NCBI GenBank assembly: GCA_025618425.1
Contig: CM046847.1
Location: forward strand, 5,714,441-5,778,440
DNA length: 64,000 nt
Direction: 5' to 3'
Origin: Heliocidaris tuberculata
Taxonomy: Eukaryota; Echinodermata; Echinoidea; Camarodonta; Echinometridae
The stretch's first letter is position 1. Each line of letters opens with the position of its first letter. Below are positions 48,224-59,870 of this stretch, in pieces. The position numbers were made by a program, and so were the translations under genes. The notes under the pieces were generated by a model, which worked only from the letters and a program-made list of their open reading frames with translations, was not told the origin of the DNA and did no database searches.

Positions 48224-48484
48224 AAAACATGGGTATATTTCTGGCGAATCGCTCGGATATCCCAGATGCTGAGAAGTGTTTTTATTTGTGTTATTTTTTA
48301 ATCATCAAACACGCAGTTAACGTAAAACTTATACGATTACCATCTGCAAGCTTTCTAGTTTCTAGAGATACATTATTGAGCATATATGTGATTTGCTTTG
48401 AATATCTACTTTAAAAAAATATGTACACTTGTACTGTACATGTATATACATGTACATGTACATGAACATGTGTGTGAAGTGTCA

Positions 48485-48740
48485 TGTTATAGTGGTTCAC
48501 AAGGGTTGAGGGTTTGAATCCCAACCCTGCATTAACGTTGTCCTTTGGCAAGATATTAATCCACATTTGCCACTCTCCACCCAGGTGTAAATGGGTAGGC
48601 CTACCTGATATACTACAGCACTACATATTTTGCTGCGGGGCTATGACCGAGGTAACAATGTTGGAGCGCTAAAAACAGCACGATGTGACGGACATCAGCA
48701 CTATACCAGAAGCAACCATTCTTCTTATTATTATTATTAA
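48485..48740 (+). mobile_element. tRNA-derived SINE with (TTA)n tail
   Basis: A-box-like TTATAGTGGTTCACAAGGG, box-B-like GGGTTTGAATCCCAACCC, the body block CCTTTGGCAAGATATTAATC, and a (TTA)n tail at about 48726. It shares the body with the 7312 and 59613 elements. Confidence 0.75.
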
Positions 48741-49874
48741 AATGTAGGCTTAGTTAACCATACAGGAAAGTGTATCAAACCAGCATTACATGTACATGTA
48801 CATGTACCCAAGTTCCCTAAGAGTAATAAATTTACTGCAAAATCTACATGAAGTGTGGAGGTATATGTACCTACAGTACATGTAGCTCAATAAAATATTA
48901 CAGTACAATGTACATGTAGGCCTACATGTCTACAGGAAGACTTGTATTTATAAAAGGACTTTTCAAGGGAGATATAATAGAATCAGTTTTTAAAAGACAG
49001 TGCTGTTTACATATACCAGTATATTTCCAGGTTCCTTCAGTTCATGTTTCAACGATGAAAGGAAACATAACATGTGATAAAACATACGTGTATGTGGTCT
49101 TTCTATACAGGTGGTCGCTAAAGCAGGTAGCACTGCATGAATGCAAAGAAGCACAGGTGCCACAGTAGGAGAAAGAAGAAAGAAAAGCCTACAGATGCAC
49201 AAAGAACAAAAGATGAAACATGTGGGTGCGATCGCAGGGAGATGGATAATGAGTTTCTGATGATGGTACCGATGATGGTACAGATGATGCTGAAGTAGCG
49301 GAGATGACAAGGCAATCGTAATCTACAAACTGACAGGAGTTGACACAACAATGACTCAATAGTCATGATTTTATTAAGGCCAAATTGGCCTGCAGCTCAC
49401 GAAACTCGAAACCTTCGATAAAAATGGGTACCATTTACAATATATGAGGATCAAAGCTTTCCTGTATTGATTTGTATTCCACAGCAAACATGTGTTACAA
49501 AGTACATTTGTATCGCATGTTGTATGGCTTCTTATTTCTTACAAGTAAACATGTACATGTGGGTGCTATAAGTGCTTTGTCAACATTATGCATACAGTGT
49601 AAACAGATTTAATCATACATCATTAGATTTATAAGCAAATACATGTATGCTACATGCAGTCACAATGAATTAGGAGGGGTAGATTGCTACATTGTACGAT
49701 TACCTGTAGAAATTTATACGTGTACATCCATATTTATTGTACAGTACACTGTGGAATGTGGAATGATAATTTTTCTTTCTGTAAAATGCAGATCTGCTGA
49801 TAGCTACATGTAGAAGAGCGTAACTCGATATCAAAGAATTTAATTGGGAATCCTCCTAGCTCTCATCAGACGAT

Positions 49875-50242
49875 AGGGGCATTCACACTTGAACACAAAC
49901 ACGTAGAGCAATAACATGTAGTGAGATTTAAATGTTGATATTCGAATCAAGATCAGAATCACACTTTTTTCATGTGTGTGAATAAAAAAAAAAATTCCTG
50001 AAGTGAGATTCTGATCTCGATCAGAATCACACTATTAGTAAGATTTTTCAGAAAAGTCCCACTAATACGGCTGGGTGCTGTGTGTGTGTGAACAATAGTG
50101 GGATTTGAATGTATCCCACAATGCACCAAGCAATCCTGCAGTAGTATCATCAATATTATTTTCTAGTGAGTTTTTTCAGGTGTATGAATGGTCGCAGCAA
50201 AAGTGAGAGAATCTCGCTCTTTTCATTTGTGTGAATACGCCT
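49875..50242. mobile_element. TIR element with ATTCACAC ends
   Basis: AGGGGCATTCACACTTGAAC at the left and CATTTGTGTGAATACGCCTA at the right are imperfect inverted copies. The interior repeats GAATCACAC/GTGTGTGAA in both orientations. Confidence 0.65.
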
Positions 50243-51180
50243 AATTAATTACTGGTATTGTATCGATGCATTTCCAATGTGCTTTCAGAATCATTAACCA
50301 GACTGTTAGCTTGAGGAGCTGTGATACAATGAATGAATCCTACTGATACAATGTACATGTATGCTCATTTACTAAACCTGGGTTGAGAATTAATAGAAGA
50401 TAAAAATGTCCAAGAAGGAATTTTGGCCAGGCAAGGATTCATTAGCGACTTCCAATAGCTGAAAACATGTTTTGAAGAAAAAAAAAATTGATTTTCAAAT
50501 TTACATTCCAAATAAGGACATTCAGCCACTCCTTTGGTTACTTCAGGAAGTAAAATGTAATTCAAATTACTTTTGTAAAATAAATACACACATCTCTAAA
50601 ATGGTTTAATTATAGATTATAGCAGTAAGATTTCTTTCTTCTCTGTAATTATCTCACATACAGTGTACAGTTATTACAGTCAAATACACCACAATGGCCT
50701 TTTCTAGGCAGCATTCGGTGGACACATGACGCTGATCACAAGTGTGCATGAGTACAGATGAAGGATATTCTGATCGCTGACACCTGTCCAAATTGATCTG
50801 CAGCAGATGCGGAATTGATACATCCCCAGAGGTGGACCAAATAGGAATGGAATTAAAGTTCACCTTCATTCATTGTGAAGTACATGTATTGTCAATGCCA
50901 AGGCCATTTAAAACAAAGTGAAGGTTTGTGTTGAATGGTGGATCTTTTGAACCTCATGTATAAGAAAGTGAGGCTCACACTACGGTATGTATGTAGCTCC
51001 AAATAGCGACACATGTTCTTAATTTCAACAGAGAACATATAACACCACAAAGTCTATTCTCATACAATAAACATATTAAATTTTTTTTCTAAGTGTTGAA
51101 ACATTTTCTGAATATGCCCAGGACCCTGATTACCTGTACCATTTCATACTAGAATCTAGAATGCTATCAGAAATCAAGAT

Positions 51181-51414
51181 GAGCCTGATCGGTTAGTCAC
51201 GGACGGACATTTGACAAATTTAGAAAGTTTGAAGGCCTGAAGAAAATAAGTATTTAACTGAAGCGAGCTATTTTATGTTTCATTATGATGGGCTTAACTG
51301 AAAGAGTTGAAATTTGAAAAAATTTGGTTGACACAGTCACCTACTAAAATTATAATCCATAAAATATTCAATGTCACAGATGGAAAAAATGCCCACTCCT
51401 AATCGATCAGGCTC
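51181..51414. mobile_element. Short TIR element GAGCCTGATCG
   Basis: GAGCCTGATCGGTTAG at the left and CTAATCGATCAGGCTC at the right, 234 bases end to end. AGAT-type flanks may be a short target duplication. Confidence 0.7.
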
Positions 51415-51568
51415 AGATCAACACACTATGTGAATTTCACATAGTTTTAGAACTGTACCAGTTGGACAAGGGTGTGCCCATGATATTTACTCCGTAATGA
51501 GTACATGTATATTCTTGGATATGGAGTCACTCTAGTAGTGTACATACGTAATTAACCCTTCTCTCAAG

Positions 51569-51946
51569 TATGGGCGCAAATCCAGGGGGGGGGGGGAAGG
51601 GGGAGATGTCCCCCCACCTCTTTGAAGATATGCAAATGTCCCCCCCCCCCCCACCCTTTTTGAAAAAACTTTCTTTTTTTTTTTTTTTTGCTTGTCAGAG
51701 AATTTTGGAGGAAAACTAGAGCCAAAAAAATGTGATAACCTTTTTTTTTTTATAATTTTTTGCTTGTCAGAGAATTTTGGAGGAAACTAGACCCCAAAAA
51801 TGTGATAACCATTTTTTTTTTTTTTTTTTTTTTGGGGGGGGGGGGTTGTCAGAAAAAAAATTCAGACATTGTGGACAGGTACAAAGTTAATCATGTGGTG
51901 ACCCCCCCCCCCAAAACAAAAATTTCAAAATGGATTTGCACCACTG
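51569..51946. mobile_element. hAT-like MITE with poly(G)/poly(C)
   Basis: TATGGGCGCAAATCCAGG at the left and TGGATTTGCACCACTG at the right, with the exact 8-bp duplication CTCTCAAG at 51561-51568 and 51947-51954. The interior holds several long G, C and T homopolymers and two copies of TTGCTTGTCAGAGAATTTTG. Confidence 0.93.
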
Positions 51947-52924
51947 CTCTCAAGCAAATAAAAAGCATGGACCGACTGCAGAATAAAGTCACACTGATAC
52001 CTTTGAAATTAGTTTTTGGGTAGAGTCAACCCTCTTACTCAGTGAATATGAAGGGGTACCATAGGACTTTTAAGCAAACCACAGCAATCTAAAATCCTTT
52101 TGCTAAAAGTTATCCACAGAGAGGCTGTCTCTCAAGCTCCTGTGCACAACATGTTTGCTTCTTCAACTTTTCTGTTTTTCAGATATGATTGTAAATACAG
52201 GCATATACGTGTGCATGGATCCGGGCTAACTCGACACTACTGACTACAATATGTAGGGCAAACTCAGACTTGGTGAAAACCATGGCTGAGTTATAAAAAA
52301 GTTGAAACAATCTCACACGTAATTCTGAACAACTACATTCAAGATTATTTGATGGTGATACATGAATGTATTTTTAATAGTTACCAAAAAGATAATGTTG
52401 AATATTTCAAGAGGTGAAATTCTGTAAAAAATGAAATTTATGGGTATTTACATAGTACTGTGTGTACTGTGTAGCTTGCACTTCAACTCATGAATCCTTA
52501 TCGCTGCGATCAAGAGTTGGCCCGACCTCTATTCATGGTACGGGGTCGGGCTAACTCGGCACTAGGGCGAACTCAGCACTGCTCGGTGACCATGTTTCAA
52601 GAGTTGAAGTCCACACTACGCACCGTACCCTTTTTTAGCCTAAAATTTCATATTTTGTATAATTTTACTTCTTGAAATTTTCAACATTACTTCTTTGATA
52701 ATCACTTTACACATTGATATCAAATAATTTGAATTTAAGTGTTTTGAAATGTGTAATTAATGCGAAATTCAACACAAGTGTTAGCGATCAATTTAACTCT
52801 CTGGGCTCACTCAGCCGCGATTTTCTGCCAAGGCCGAGTTCACCCTAGCAGGGTTCTTGTTAATAGCCGGTAACCGGCTATTTTTTCCGGCTGTAACGCC
52901 GATCGTAACCGGCTGTGGCCTCAC

Positions 52925-52925
52925 A

Positions 52926-52958
<33 letters not shown>

Positions 52959-52962
52959 TATA
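52925..52962. repeat. Poly(A) then (AT)n
   Basis: About 19 A followed by TATATATATATATATTATA, inside the hAT-like element. Confidence 0.95.
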
Positions 52963-53845
52963 TAAAATCAGTCTCGATTCAATTCAACAAGTCGCTATCT
53001 CAAATTTCAGTTTACACAAGCTTCACAGCGGTGTTGTGAAAGCGGTCGTAAAGAAACGGGAAGAAACAGCTCTAAACACAGCCAATGAGCGAGAGATCGA
53101 GAAAGCAAGAAGAAACAAAACTAAACTGACTCAACGAGGGCTAGCGCGCTAGCGCGCGTGCGGAATAAGCATAAGTCGGGGTTGCGGGTAATACACGATG
53201 CTGGGCTTAAAAAAGCCCAAAACAAATGAAGAGTCATATATCACCAAAACTGACAATAATCTAGGGGGCTAAGGTCCTGTTTATATGATCAAAGAGAATT
53301 CATTTACTGTTTTGTAAGTCTAAATGCTACGACATATTTTTACAAATTAATTTTGATGTTAAAATCAAAAGCCTAACTTGTGTATACATACAACCCACAA
53401 ACAGGTTCATGCCGTGACACAAACCCGGCACAATGAAACCACGGTGGCAGCAGTCAGACCGCAGGTCGTATGCAAATGAGCAAAAAGGGCTGATTTTATT
53501 TCCAGTGCCTGAAATGGCACACTCTCCTTGTAGCCAGTGGGCTGTTTTGCATGGTCATATTCAAAGTTAATTAAACAAATAAATATTAATGCTATGCTCA
53601 TCAAATTTTCTGCAAAGATAAATGGATAGTTTATCAATGCAGACATGCCCTGTTTAAGTTATAATTCAAAGAATAAGTAGTTGAAAATAAGTGATAAAAT
53701 AGTGACACAAAATACTTTTCTTTATAAGATTTCAAGTCAATAAAAGACATATAAAAAGTATATGAGCCACTATTAAAACGCATATGTATGGAAGCGTTGA
53801 AGTTTCATCTTTTACATTATCATATTCAAAACATCCATACATTTA

Positions 53846-54159
53846 TGACAGGGTCAGGATCCAGCAATATTCAACCCAAGTACATAATTTATCCTTGAAA
53901 TTGTCAAGACCTTAGAATCCTAGCACTGTGATTGGCTGGCAAGGCCACCCTACAAGATTATGGCGCGATATTTGAAACCACATGCCACCTGCTGGGTGAA
54001 CTCTTGACCTCTTGTGCAAACATGGTCCTGGCTGTAACAAACATGTTGATCTATTTTTGGGAAAGGGCTTGTGAAGTAACCAATCAGAGAGCTGAAATCA
54101 ACTGTTTGAAGGACACAATGTGTACTTTGGTTACATTTTGCTGGATCCTGACCCTGTCA
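53846..54159. mobile_element. 314-bp MITE with TTA duplication
   Basis: TGACAGGGTCAGGATCCAGC at the left and GCTGGATCCTGACCCTGTCA at the right are perfect 20-base inverted repeats flanked by TTA (53843-53845 and 54160-54162), a PIF/Harbinger-type signature. Confidence 0.93.
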
Positions 54160-54625
54160 TTAAGTGTACATAAATATTATTTCAATATTTGTAAAGTATA
54201 GATATTGCCCTTTACACTCATGTCAAATTCAGCCTGGCTCATAATAAAACTATGTGAGTTTTTTACAGGTTTACTTTTCATTTCATTTCCATTTTTTGGT
54301 CATAAAATAACATTATTTTTCACCATTTTTGTCACATTTTTCATAGACAAATAGAGTATGTCATGAATCTCTAATTCCTCCTCTTTTATTTGATGTATAA
54401 ATCATGAGAATCAGTAAATGTTAACCAGTCCATTCAATCATTTGGAAATCAGATTTTCCCGGGGATTCCTGCTCATTATGTATTCAGAGACTGACCCAGT
54501 CAAGCAAAACAGGAAATAAAATAGAGCACTTTTGGGGGACCTGCGGTTTGACTGGCAGCTTTACTCTCAATGAGGGCTACCCAAAATTCAAGTCCATTGA
54601 CCAAGCAAGGAGTTATCACTGGACC

Positions 54626-55425
54626 AAGCAAGGCTTCGAGACGTAACGCTTGTCAAAGTAAAGATTTGTGATCGTATTATTAATCACCATCAAAATGAAA
54701 GAAAACATCACAAAACACACAATAACAATACAGATAAAGGCAAACTGATACCTTGCTTTAGAAAATATTCCTAGCTAAATCCAAGAACTATCACAGAAGT
54801 TTCATGTTTGAAGAGATTATGGCGCAAGGTTTTTCAACAAAATAATCGATCCCAAAACGTATGAAGTTTCCCCCATTTCATACCCATGCAGAGGTAGGTT
54901 CGCTCCATAGGTTCGCTCCCCCTGCTCCAGCGGCCCAGAGAGTTTGCACATTCTGCTAAAATGAGAGAATAGTCTCTGCACATGGCTTCTGCATAAATTA
55001 ATTTGCATACTAGCTCAACCAATGCGCATTGGTTGAGCTAGTATGCAAATTAATTTATGCAATAGCTATGTGCAGAGACGTTTCTCTCATTTTAGCAGAA
55101 CTTGCAAACTTGCTGGGCCGCTGGAGCAGGGGAGCAAACCTACCTCTGCATGGGTATGAAATGAGGGAAACTTCAAATGTTTTGGGATCGATTATTTTGT
55201 TGAAAAACCTTGCGCCATAGCTCTTCAAACATGAAACTTCTGTGATAGTTCTTGGATTTATCTAGAAATATTTTCTTAAGCAAGGTATCAGTTTGCCTTT
55301 ATCTGTATTGTTAATGTGTGTTTTGTGATGTTTTCTTTCACTTTGATAGTGATTAAGATACGATCACGAATCTGTACCGTATCTGTACTTTGATAAGGGC
55401 TTGTCACGTCTTTGGAGCAAGCCTT
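54626..55425. mobile_element. ~800-bp palindrome
   Basis: Two ~400-base arms meet at about 55025, where CTCAACCAATGCGCATTGGT is itself a perfect palindrome. Blocks such as CAAAATAATCGATCCCAAAA and TTAATTTGCATACTAGCTCA reappear inverted. Because of the symmetry, similar short frames (MVELVCKLIYA..) appear on both strands; these are not genes. Confidence 0.95.
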
Positions 55426-56623
55426 ATTTTGGTCAACGACTCAGATTCGAAGAGTTCCCCGACTTTGAAAATGAGTTAAAAAACAGGAAACAACCAATTA
55501 AAGTACAATTTTGTTTTACACTTTTCTAAATCATTTCTTTATGCTTTTGCCTCTAGATTTTGCCGTTTTGATAAGAACATGACTTGAATTTATCATGATT
55601 TTTTTATTTATTTTTTTGCTCAGGGGGTCGAAAGTTGGGGGTGCGTTTAATTTAACGACAGCGGTTTATACGTTATTTACGGTAATCCTAGCCTTTTTGT
55701 AACGCTGCAGTGTGGTAAATTTGATCATAATCATGAGAGTTCATTGTGTTCATTCACTTGTGCAAATCATATGACTGTAGGATATCAAGAATAGCTGCAG
55801 ATATAAAAAAAAATCATGCATTCACTTTCTGAACAACATGGATTTTAAATAAAATAACACCAATGTCATCTGAGCTGGCATTTTAAACCTGTTTAGTGTT
55901 GCCTTGTTCTTTATTTAAAAGAAGTAATTTCCTTGTACATGTAGGGTCTGGAAGATTGGAAGAATGGACGATTTTACCTTATCAATTCTTGCAAAAGCTA
56001 GGGGCGCTTCCCCTGGACCCCGCTGGGGGCTTCACTGCCCCCAGACCCCTGTTGCTTTTTTGGAGTAACCGCCTGTGAATGATAAATTACCTGCTATCAG
56101 AAAAATTAGCAAGAACCCTGCCCTAGTGCCGAGTTAGCCCGCATCCCATGGTACATATACATGTACATACACATGTACATGTAAGCCTTCGCAGCAACAG
56201 TACATTGTATGTGCTGTTTTCATTGCAATACATGTATACAAGAAGTACCTGCAAGGGTAGGCCCTACTGGTTTTGCATCATCAACAGATCTTGTCTTTTT
56301 ATGTGGAGACTTGTTTACTGCCACAGCCCAGAACACCGGACACACTGTCTTTTTCAGGACACACAAGCAGGGGCGGACTGGCCAATTTGAGTGCCTGTCA
56401 ATCGTAGTCTGAGGTCGATGGTGGTCGGTTGATCAAAAATAAATATTATCTTGAATAAATTCCCCAAATGAATATTGATGCCAGTCCACCACTGCATGCT
56501 GCACACTGTATGCAAGCTTGCTTTTTCTCTGCAAATCCCTACATGTAGTACATGTACCATCGCTTTGGGGCTTGTGACGACAAAAACTTGTGATTGAATC
56601 GCATACTTCAACCATTCTTCAAA

Positions 56624-56670
56624 ATGGCGGCGTTTCATGGCCCCGACTTATTTTTTCCTCTTACCCGACG
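56624..56670 (+). CDS. Candidate first coding exon of an unknown plus-strand gene
   Basis: ATG lies inside CAAAATGGCGGCG, a perfect YY1-type AANATGGCGGC motif of the sort that often overlaps start codons just downstream of transcription starts. The frame reads MAAFHGPDLFFPLTR and reaches the donor CG|GTGAGT at 56671 in phase 2. The peptide matches nothing I know, and no second exon was found to the right within the window. A competing minus-strand frame starting at about 56638 (MKRRHFEEWLKYAIQSQVF) also exists. Low confidence. Confidence 0.25.
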
Positions 56671-56724
56671 GTGAGTGATTTTTCTGTAGATTAACATGAT
56701 TACGAAGCACGTTTAATAGATAAT

Positions 56725-57451
56725 GGCCCGTATTCTCAAAAGGCGTCTAACTTAAGCCCCCGCCTAGGTGTGTAGATTTAGGCCACCGAATTATGGAGAG
56801 CCGAATGTCACCCTCTTTTACAAAATCACCATAGTTCTGGGACTAATTACAAATAAAAAACCGACACGATAGAATTGATTTCTGATGCTCATTTCATGTC
56901 AGAAAATAATTTTGTTTCTTTATTTTGTTACATAAATATAGTAATTCATACGGGACTGAGGGGCTGACGAATGGCCTTCCATAAATCAGTGGCTTAAGTT
57001 AAGCCTGGCTTAACCCTTTCAGGACAGGAATTATTCAAGGGCTAAATTGATCACATTCCGTTCTTTAAATTGGCAACAATAATGTTTTTGTTTTAGTGCT
57101 GCATGGTTCTAATAAGGTGTAATATCTTTGAGAACAATAAATAGGGTTGAAATTTTGTCGAAAAGTTGAAAAAATTGCCAATTTTGATGAAAATCAATGA
57201 TTTTGAACTTCTCAATGTGTTGCCAATTTAAGGAATTCAAAACTTATTCTCATTTTTAAAATTCCTGGCATCAAATGCAATATGGTCATGAAACAAAAAT
57301 AGACGTAGTGTGTGCAGAAATTTTTGCTCTTTCTACTCGTGCATCTGGTATATTTTTCAGAGTTCTGAATCAAAAATTATTGAGCCAAACCACAAAACGT
57401 GGTCCATTGTCTCGAAAGGGTTAACTTAGGCCACTTTCGAGAATACGGGCC
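56725..57451. mobile_element. 727-bp TIR element GGCCCGTATTCTC
   Basis: GGCCCGTATTCTCAAAAGGC at the left and ACTTTCGAGAATACGGGCC at the right. Sub-terminal CTAACTTAAG/TTAACTTAGGCC arms also pair. No coding frame; the interior is AT-rich. Confidence 0.88.
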
Positions 57452-57814
57452 ACAGACTAAACTAGCCCAACTCATACTAAAGAAACAGCAAAATTTGTCT
57501 GCTTTGGGGTTTTCATGAACTCATCAGAGCATTTGGAAAAGAGTGTACCCATGGCCATCTCCAATAACCTCGCATAAGTGTGAGTGGGCCGGAATAGTTT
57601 TTTTTTTGTGTGTGTATTAAATCTAACACAGTTACAAATTAAAACAGAAGATCTAGACTATACACTAGTAATATCATGACTGTCTAGCTGCAATTTGCAA
57701 AGTCTGCTGTATCAGAGGTTCAAGTTAATTAGTTGAATACACATTGCCATTGATTGGAGTTGGAGTAACCAAAATGGTGGCAACATGTGGGTGATTCTAT
57801 ATGAACAAAGCAAA

Positions 57815-58400
57815 CAAACTTCCGCGCACAACGTGCGGCCCTTTAAACTTTAAATCATGTTTAAACATCATTCCACCGCTAGTATGTGATAAACACATTG
57901 GGCAAAGCACGGCTGGCTGAGTGCACGTAGACAAATGCACACCTCCCCTCACGGCTAGTCTCCGCATACACACACTCTCACACACTACATTGCCCCGCGT
58001 GCTCCGCCTGCCAAAGTCGCCGGCGTACCGCTGCAAAATCCGGCAACCTCTCCAAACTTTGAAGTAAGATTTTAAAGAATTTTCCCCCATAAATACTGAA
58101 TGAATGAGATTTTTGAAAAATCACATACCCCTTCATCATCTTCGTCTGAATACCACGCCAGCTTGACCTGATTTCCGTGTATAAATCCAAGAAAAATCGG
58201 GAAGGAACGTTAGCTCCCAGGCTCGACTCGCGAAAACACTGCGCAAAGCGAATAATGTACAGCAGCAAATGCAAGCGCAATACATGCAGTGTGTATCTCT
58301 CTGCATTACAGTATGTTAGCACATTGAGAACGTAAGCGCAGCTTGGAGGCTTGTCAATCACCGAAGCGTGGAGGAGTGGTTTTGGCAAAACATGGAAAGA
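57815..58400 (-). promoter_or_regulatory. Moderately CpG-rich region, possible promoter/5' exon
   Basis: CpG dinucleotides cluster here compared with the surrounding AT-rich DNA (GCCGGCGTACCGC, CCGCGCACAACGTGCGG). On the minus strand there is a good donor GTATGTG at about 58138, preceded by GACGAAGATGATGAAGGG. This could be an untranslated first exon of the PCGF gene, but the frame does not supply the missing Met directly. The 136-residue minus frame (57978-58388) is not recognisable. Confidence 0.2.
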
Positions 58401-59100
58401 AAAGGAAACTCAGGAAGTCACAATTTTACGCTGATTGCTATCAGAAAGCTAGATCGTTTTCACAAAAATCGGAATTTCATGTTCGTCACAAGGCACATTC
58501 TCTTTTCTAATATTTTCCGTAATGTTTGTAAACAGTGATGCCCTTATCACAAATGATTAGGTGAGATAGGGATAGCACAAAGGAGCTGGGATTGGGAGGG
58601 GGAGGGAAGAGAGGCGTGGGGGGTAATTCCACCACCTGTAGCTGTTGGGATCGGTCCCTCCCTCTTCCGATTGAGAACTGTTGCGCGGAACATAATTTAG
58701 TTTATCAATGTTTTTCCAAATATTATGCACACTTTGTAAACAAGAGCTGATATAATGATCCGCCGTGCACGAAGCTTTTCCATCATACTAGCAGAAACTC
58801 AATAGGCCTAGATTTTGATTGATTGATTTTATTTGATTTATTTATTACCACCAACAACATTTAAGTACAATATACTGTATACATTTTTATACAATGATAT
58901 TTAATATAAAGGAATAAAAGCATTGGTTGGTAAAAGGGGCCAGATAATAGCACATGTGCTAGTCGAGCCTGACCCACAACAGAAACAATAAGTATTTCGG
59001 TAAAGTTCAGCATACAATTATTACCCAAAATAATAGTTAACAATGAAATAGAAAAAGGAGAAAGTAATGATGTTAAATACGGTATCATAAACAACAGGTG
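58400..59100. other. Gene-free stretch
   Basis: No gene or clear repeat; a purine-rich block GGGAGGGGGAGGGAAGAGAG at about 58594 is the only local oddity. Confidence 0.6.
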
Positions 59101-59116
59101 CATTTTATAGGCCTCC

Positions 59117-59185
59117 TCCTCCTCCTACTACTACAACTATTATTATTACTATTATTATAGTTGTTATCATTGTTATTATTATTAT

Positions 59186-59229
<44 letters not shown>

Positions 59230-59535
59230 ATATTATTATTACTATTATTACTATTATTATTGTTTGTATTATTATTATTATCAATAACATTAATATTAGC
59301 AATGTTATTAATATTACTAATATTATTAGTTTTATTATTATTATTATTACTACTACTACTACTATTGCTATTATTATTCTTATTATTATTATTATTATTA
59401 ATATTATTAATAATAATAATGATAATATTATTATTATCATTATGTTTTATTATCATTATTATTAATAGTAGTAGTAGTAGTAGTAGTAGTAGAATTGTAA
59501 TAATAATATAATTATCATCATCATCATCATTATCA
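59117..59535. repeat. Compound trinucleotide repeat (ATT/AGT/ACT/ATC)
   Basis: Over 400 bases of interrupted ATT, a block of about 14 AGT, ACT and finally ATC units. Frames across it read poly-Asn, poly-Leu or poly-Thr and are not genes. Confidence 0.97.
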
Positions 59536-59612
59536 TCATCATAATCGTTGTTGTTGTTTTATAAAAACAAATCAGGAGAATCACATATTTATCGGCACTA
59601 AAGTATTATAGG

Positions 59613-59870
59613 AGGCGCGATGGCTAAGTGGTATAGTGCAGGGGCCTCCGTTCTAAAAATATTGTGATAACCAGAATAAAAAGCCTCTAATTACATGTTA
59701 ATTGACTTGGAGGACCGGAGTTCGAAACCAAGTGGATGCTCTAGTACCCTTTGGTATGGCATTAATCCTCATTACCAAGTCCCTCGGAGAGGACTTAAAG
59801 CGGTCGGTCCCCTGGTTGCTTACTTACGAGCATACTGCTTTCTTAGCCGATGTCACATATAATATGTGAC
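59613..59870 (+). mobile_element. tRNA-derived SINE
   Basis: GGCGCGATGGCTAAGTGGTA contains a good A box (TGGCTAAGTGGT), and GGAGTTCGAAACC at about 59719 is a B box. About 60 extra bases lie between them, more than any tRNA, so it is a SINE or tRNA relic. The body CCTTTGGTATGGCATTAATC matches the SINE at 7312. Confidence 0.75.

Larger units (their letters stand above)
52849..56120. mobile_element. 3.3-kb hAT-like element, TIR CAGGGTTCTTG
   Basis: CAGGGTTCTTGTTAATAG at the left and ATTAGCAAGAACCCTG at the right are inverted, with CCCTAG on both sides (52843-52848 and 56121-56126). The CAGGG start and the CCCCTGGACCCCGCTGGGGG hairpin near the right end are hAT-like. No transposase frame is present. 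The interior carries two other inserted or folded structures. Confidence 0.82.
52217..56146. mobile_element. Outer element with GGGCTAACTCGGCACTA ends
   Basis: GGATCCGGGCTAACTCGACA at the left and TGCCGAGTTAGCCCGCATCC at the right are inverted. A further end-like copy lies at 52539 (GGGGTCGGGCTAACTCGGCA). Most of the span is a later hAT-like insertion at 52849-56120, so the outer element itself is only about 0.65 kb. Confidence 0.65.

Noticed and set aside
54834..55220. Matching MVELVCKLIYA.. frames on both strands
   Set aside because: Mirror images created by the ~800-bp palindrome.
57978..58388. 136-residue minus-strand frame
   Set aside because: Composition is not protein-like enough and no domain is recognised; may be 5' untranslated sequence at most.
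59085..59511. Poly-Asn/Leu/Thr frames around 59.3 kb
   Set aside because: Translations of a compound ATT/AGT/ACT repeat.
59613..59730. Functional tRNA gene
   Set aside because: A and B boxes are good, but they are separated by an extra ~60 bases and the acceptor stem does not pair; best read as a SINE.
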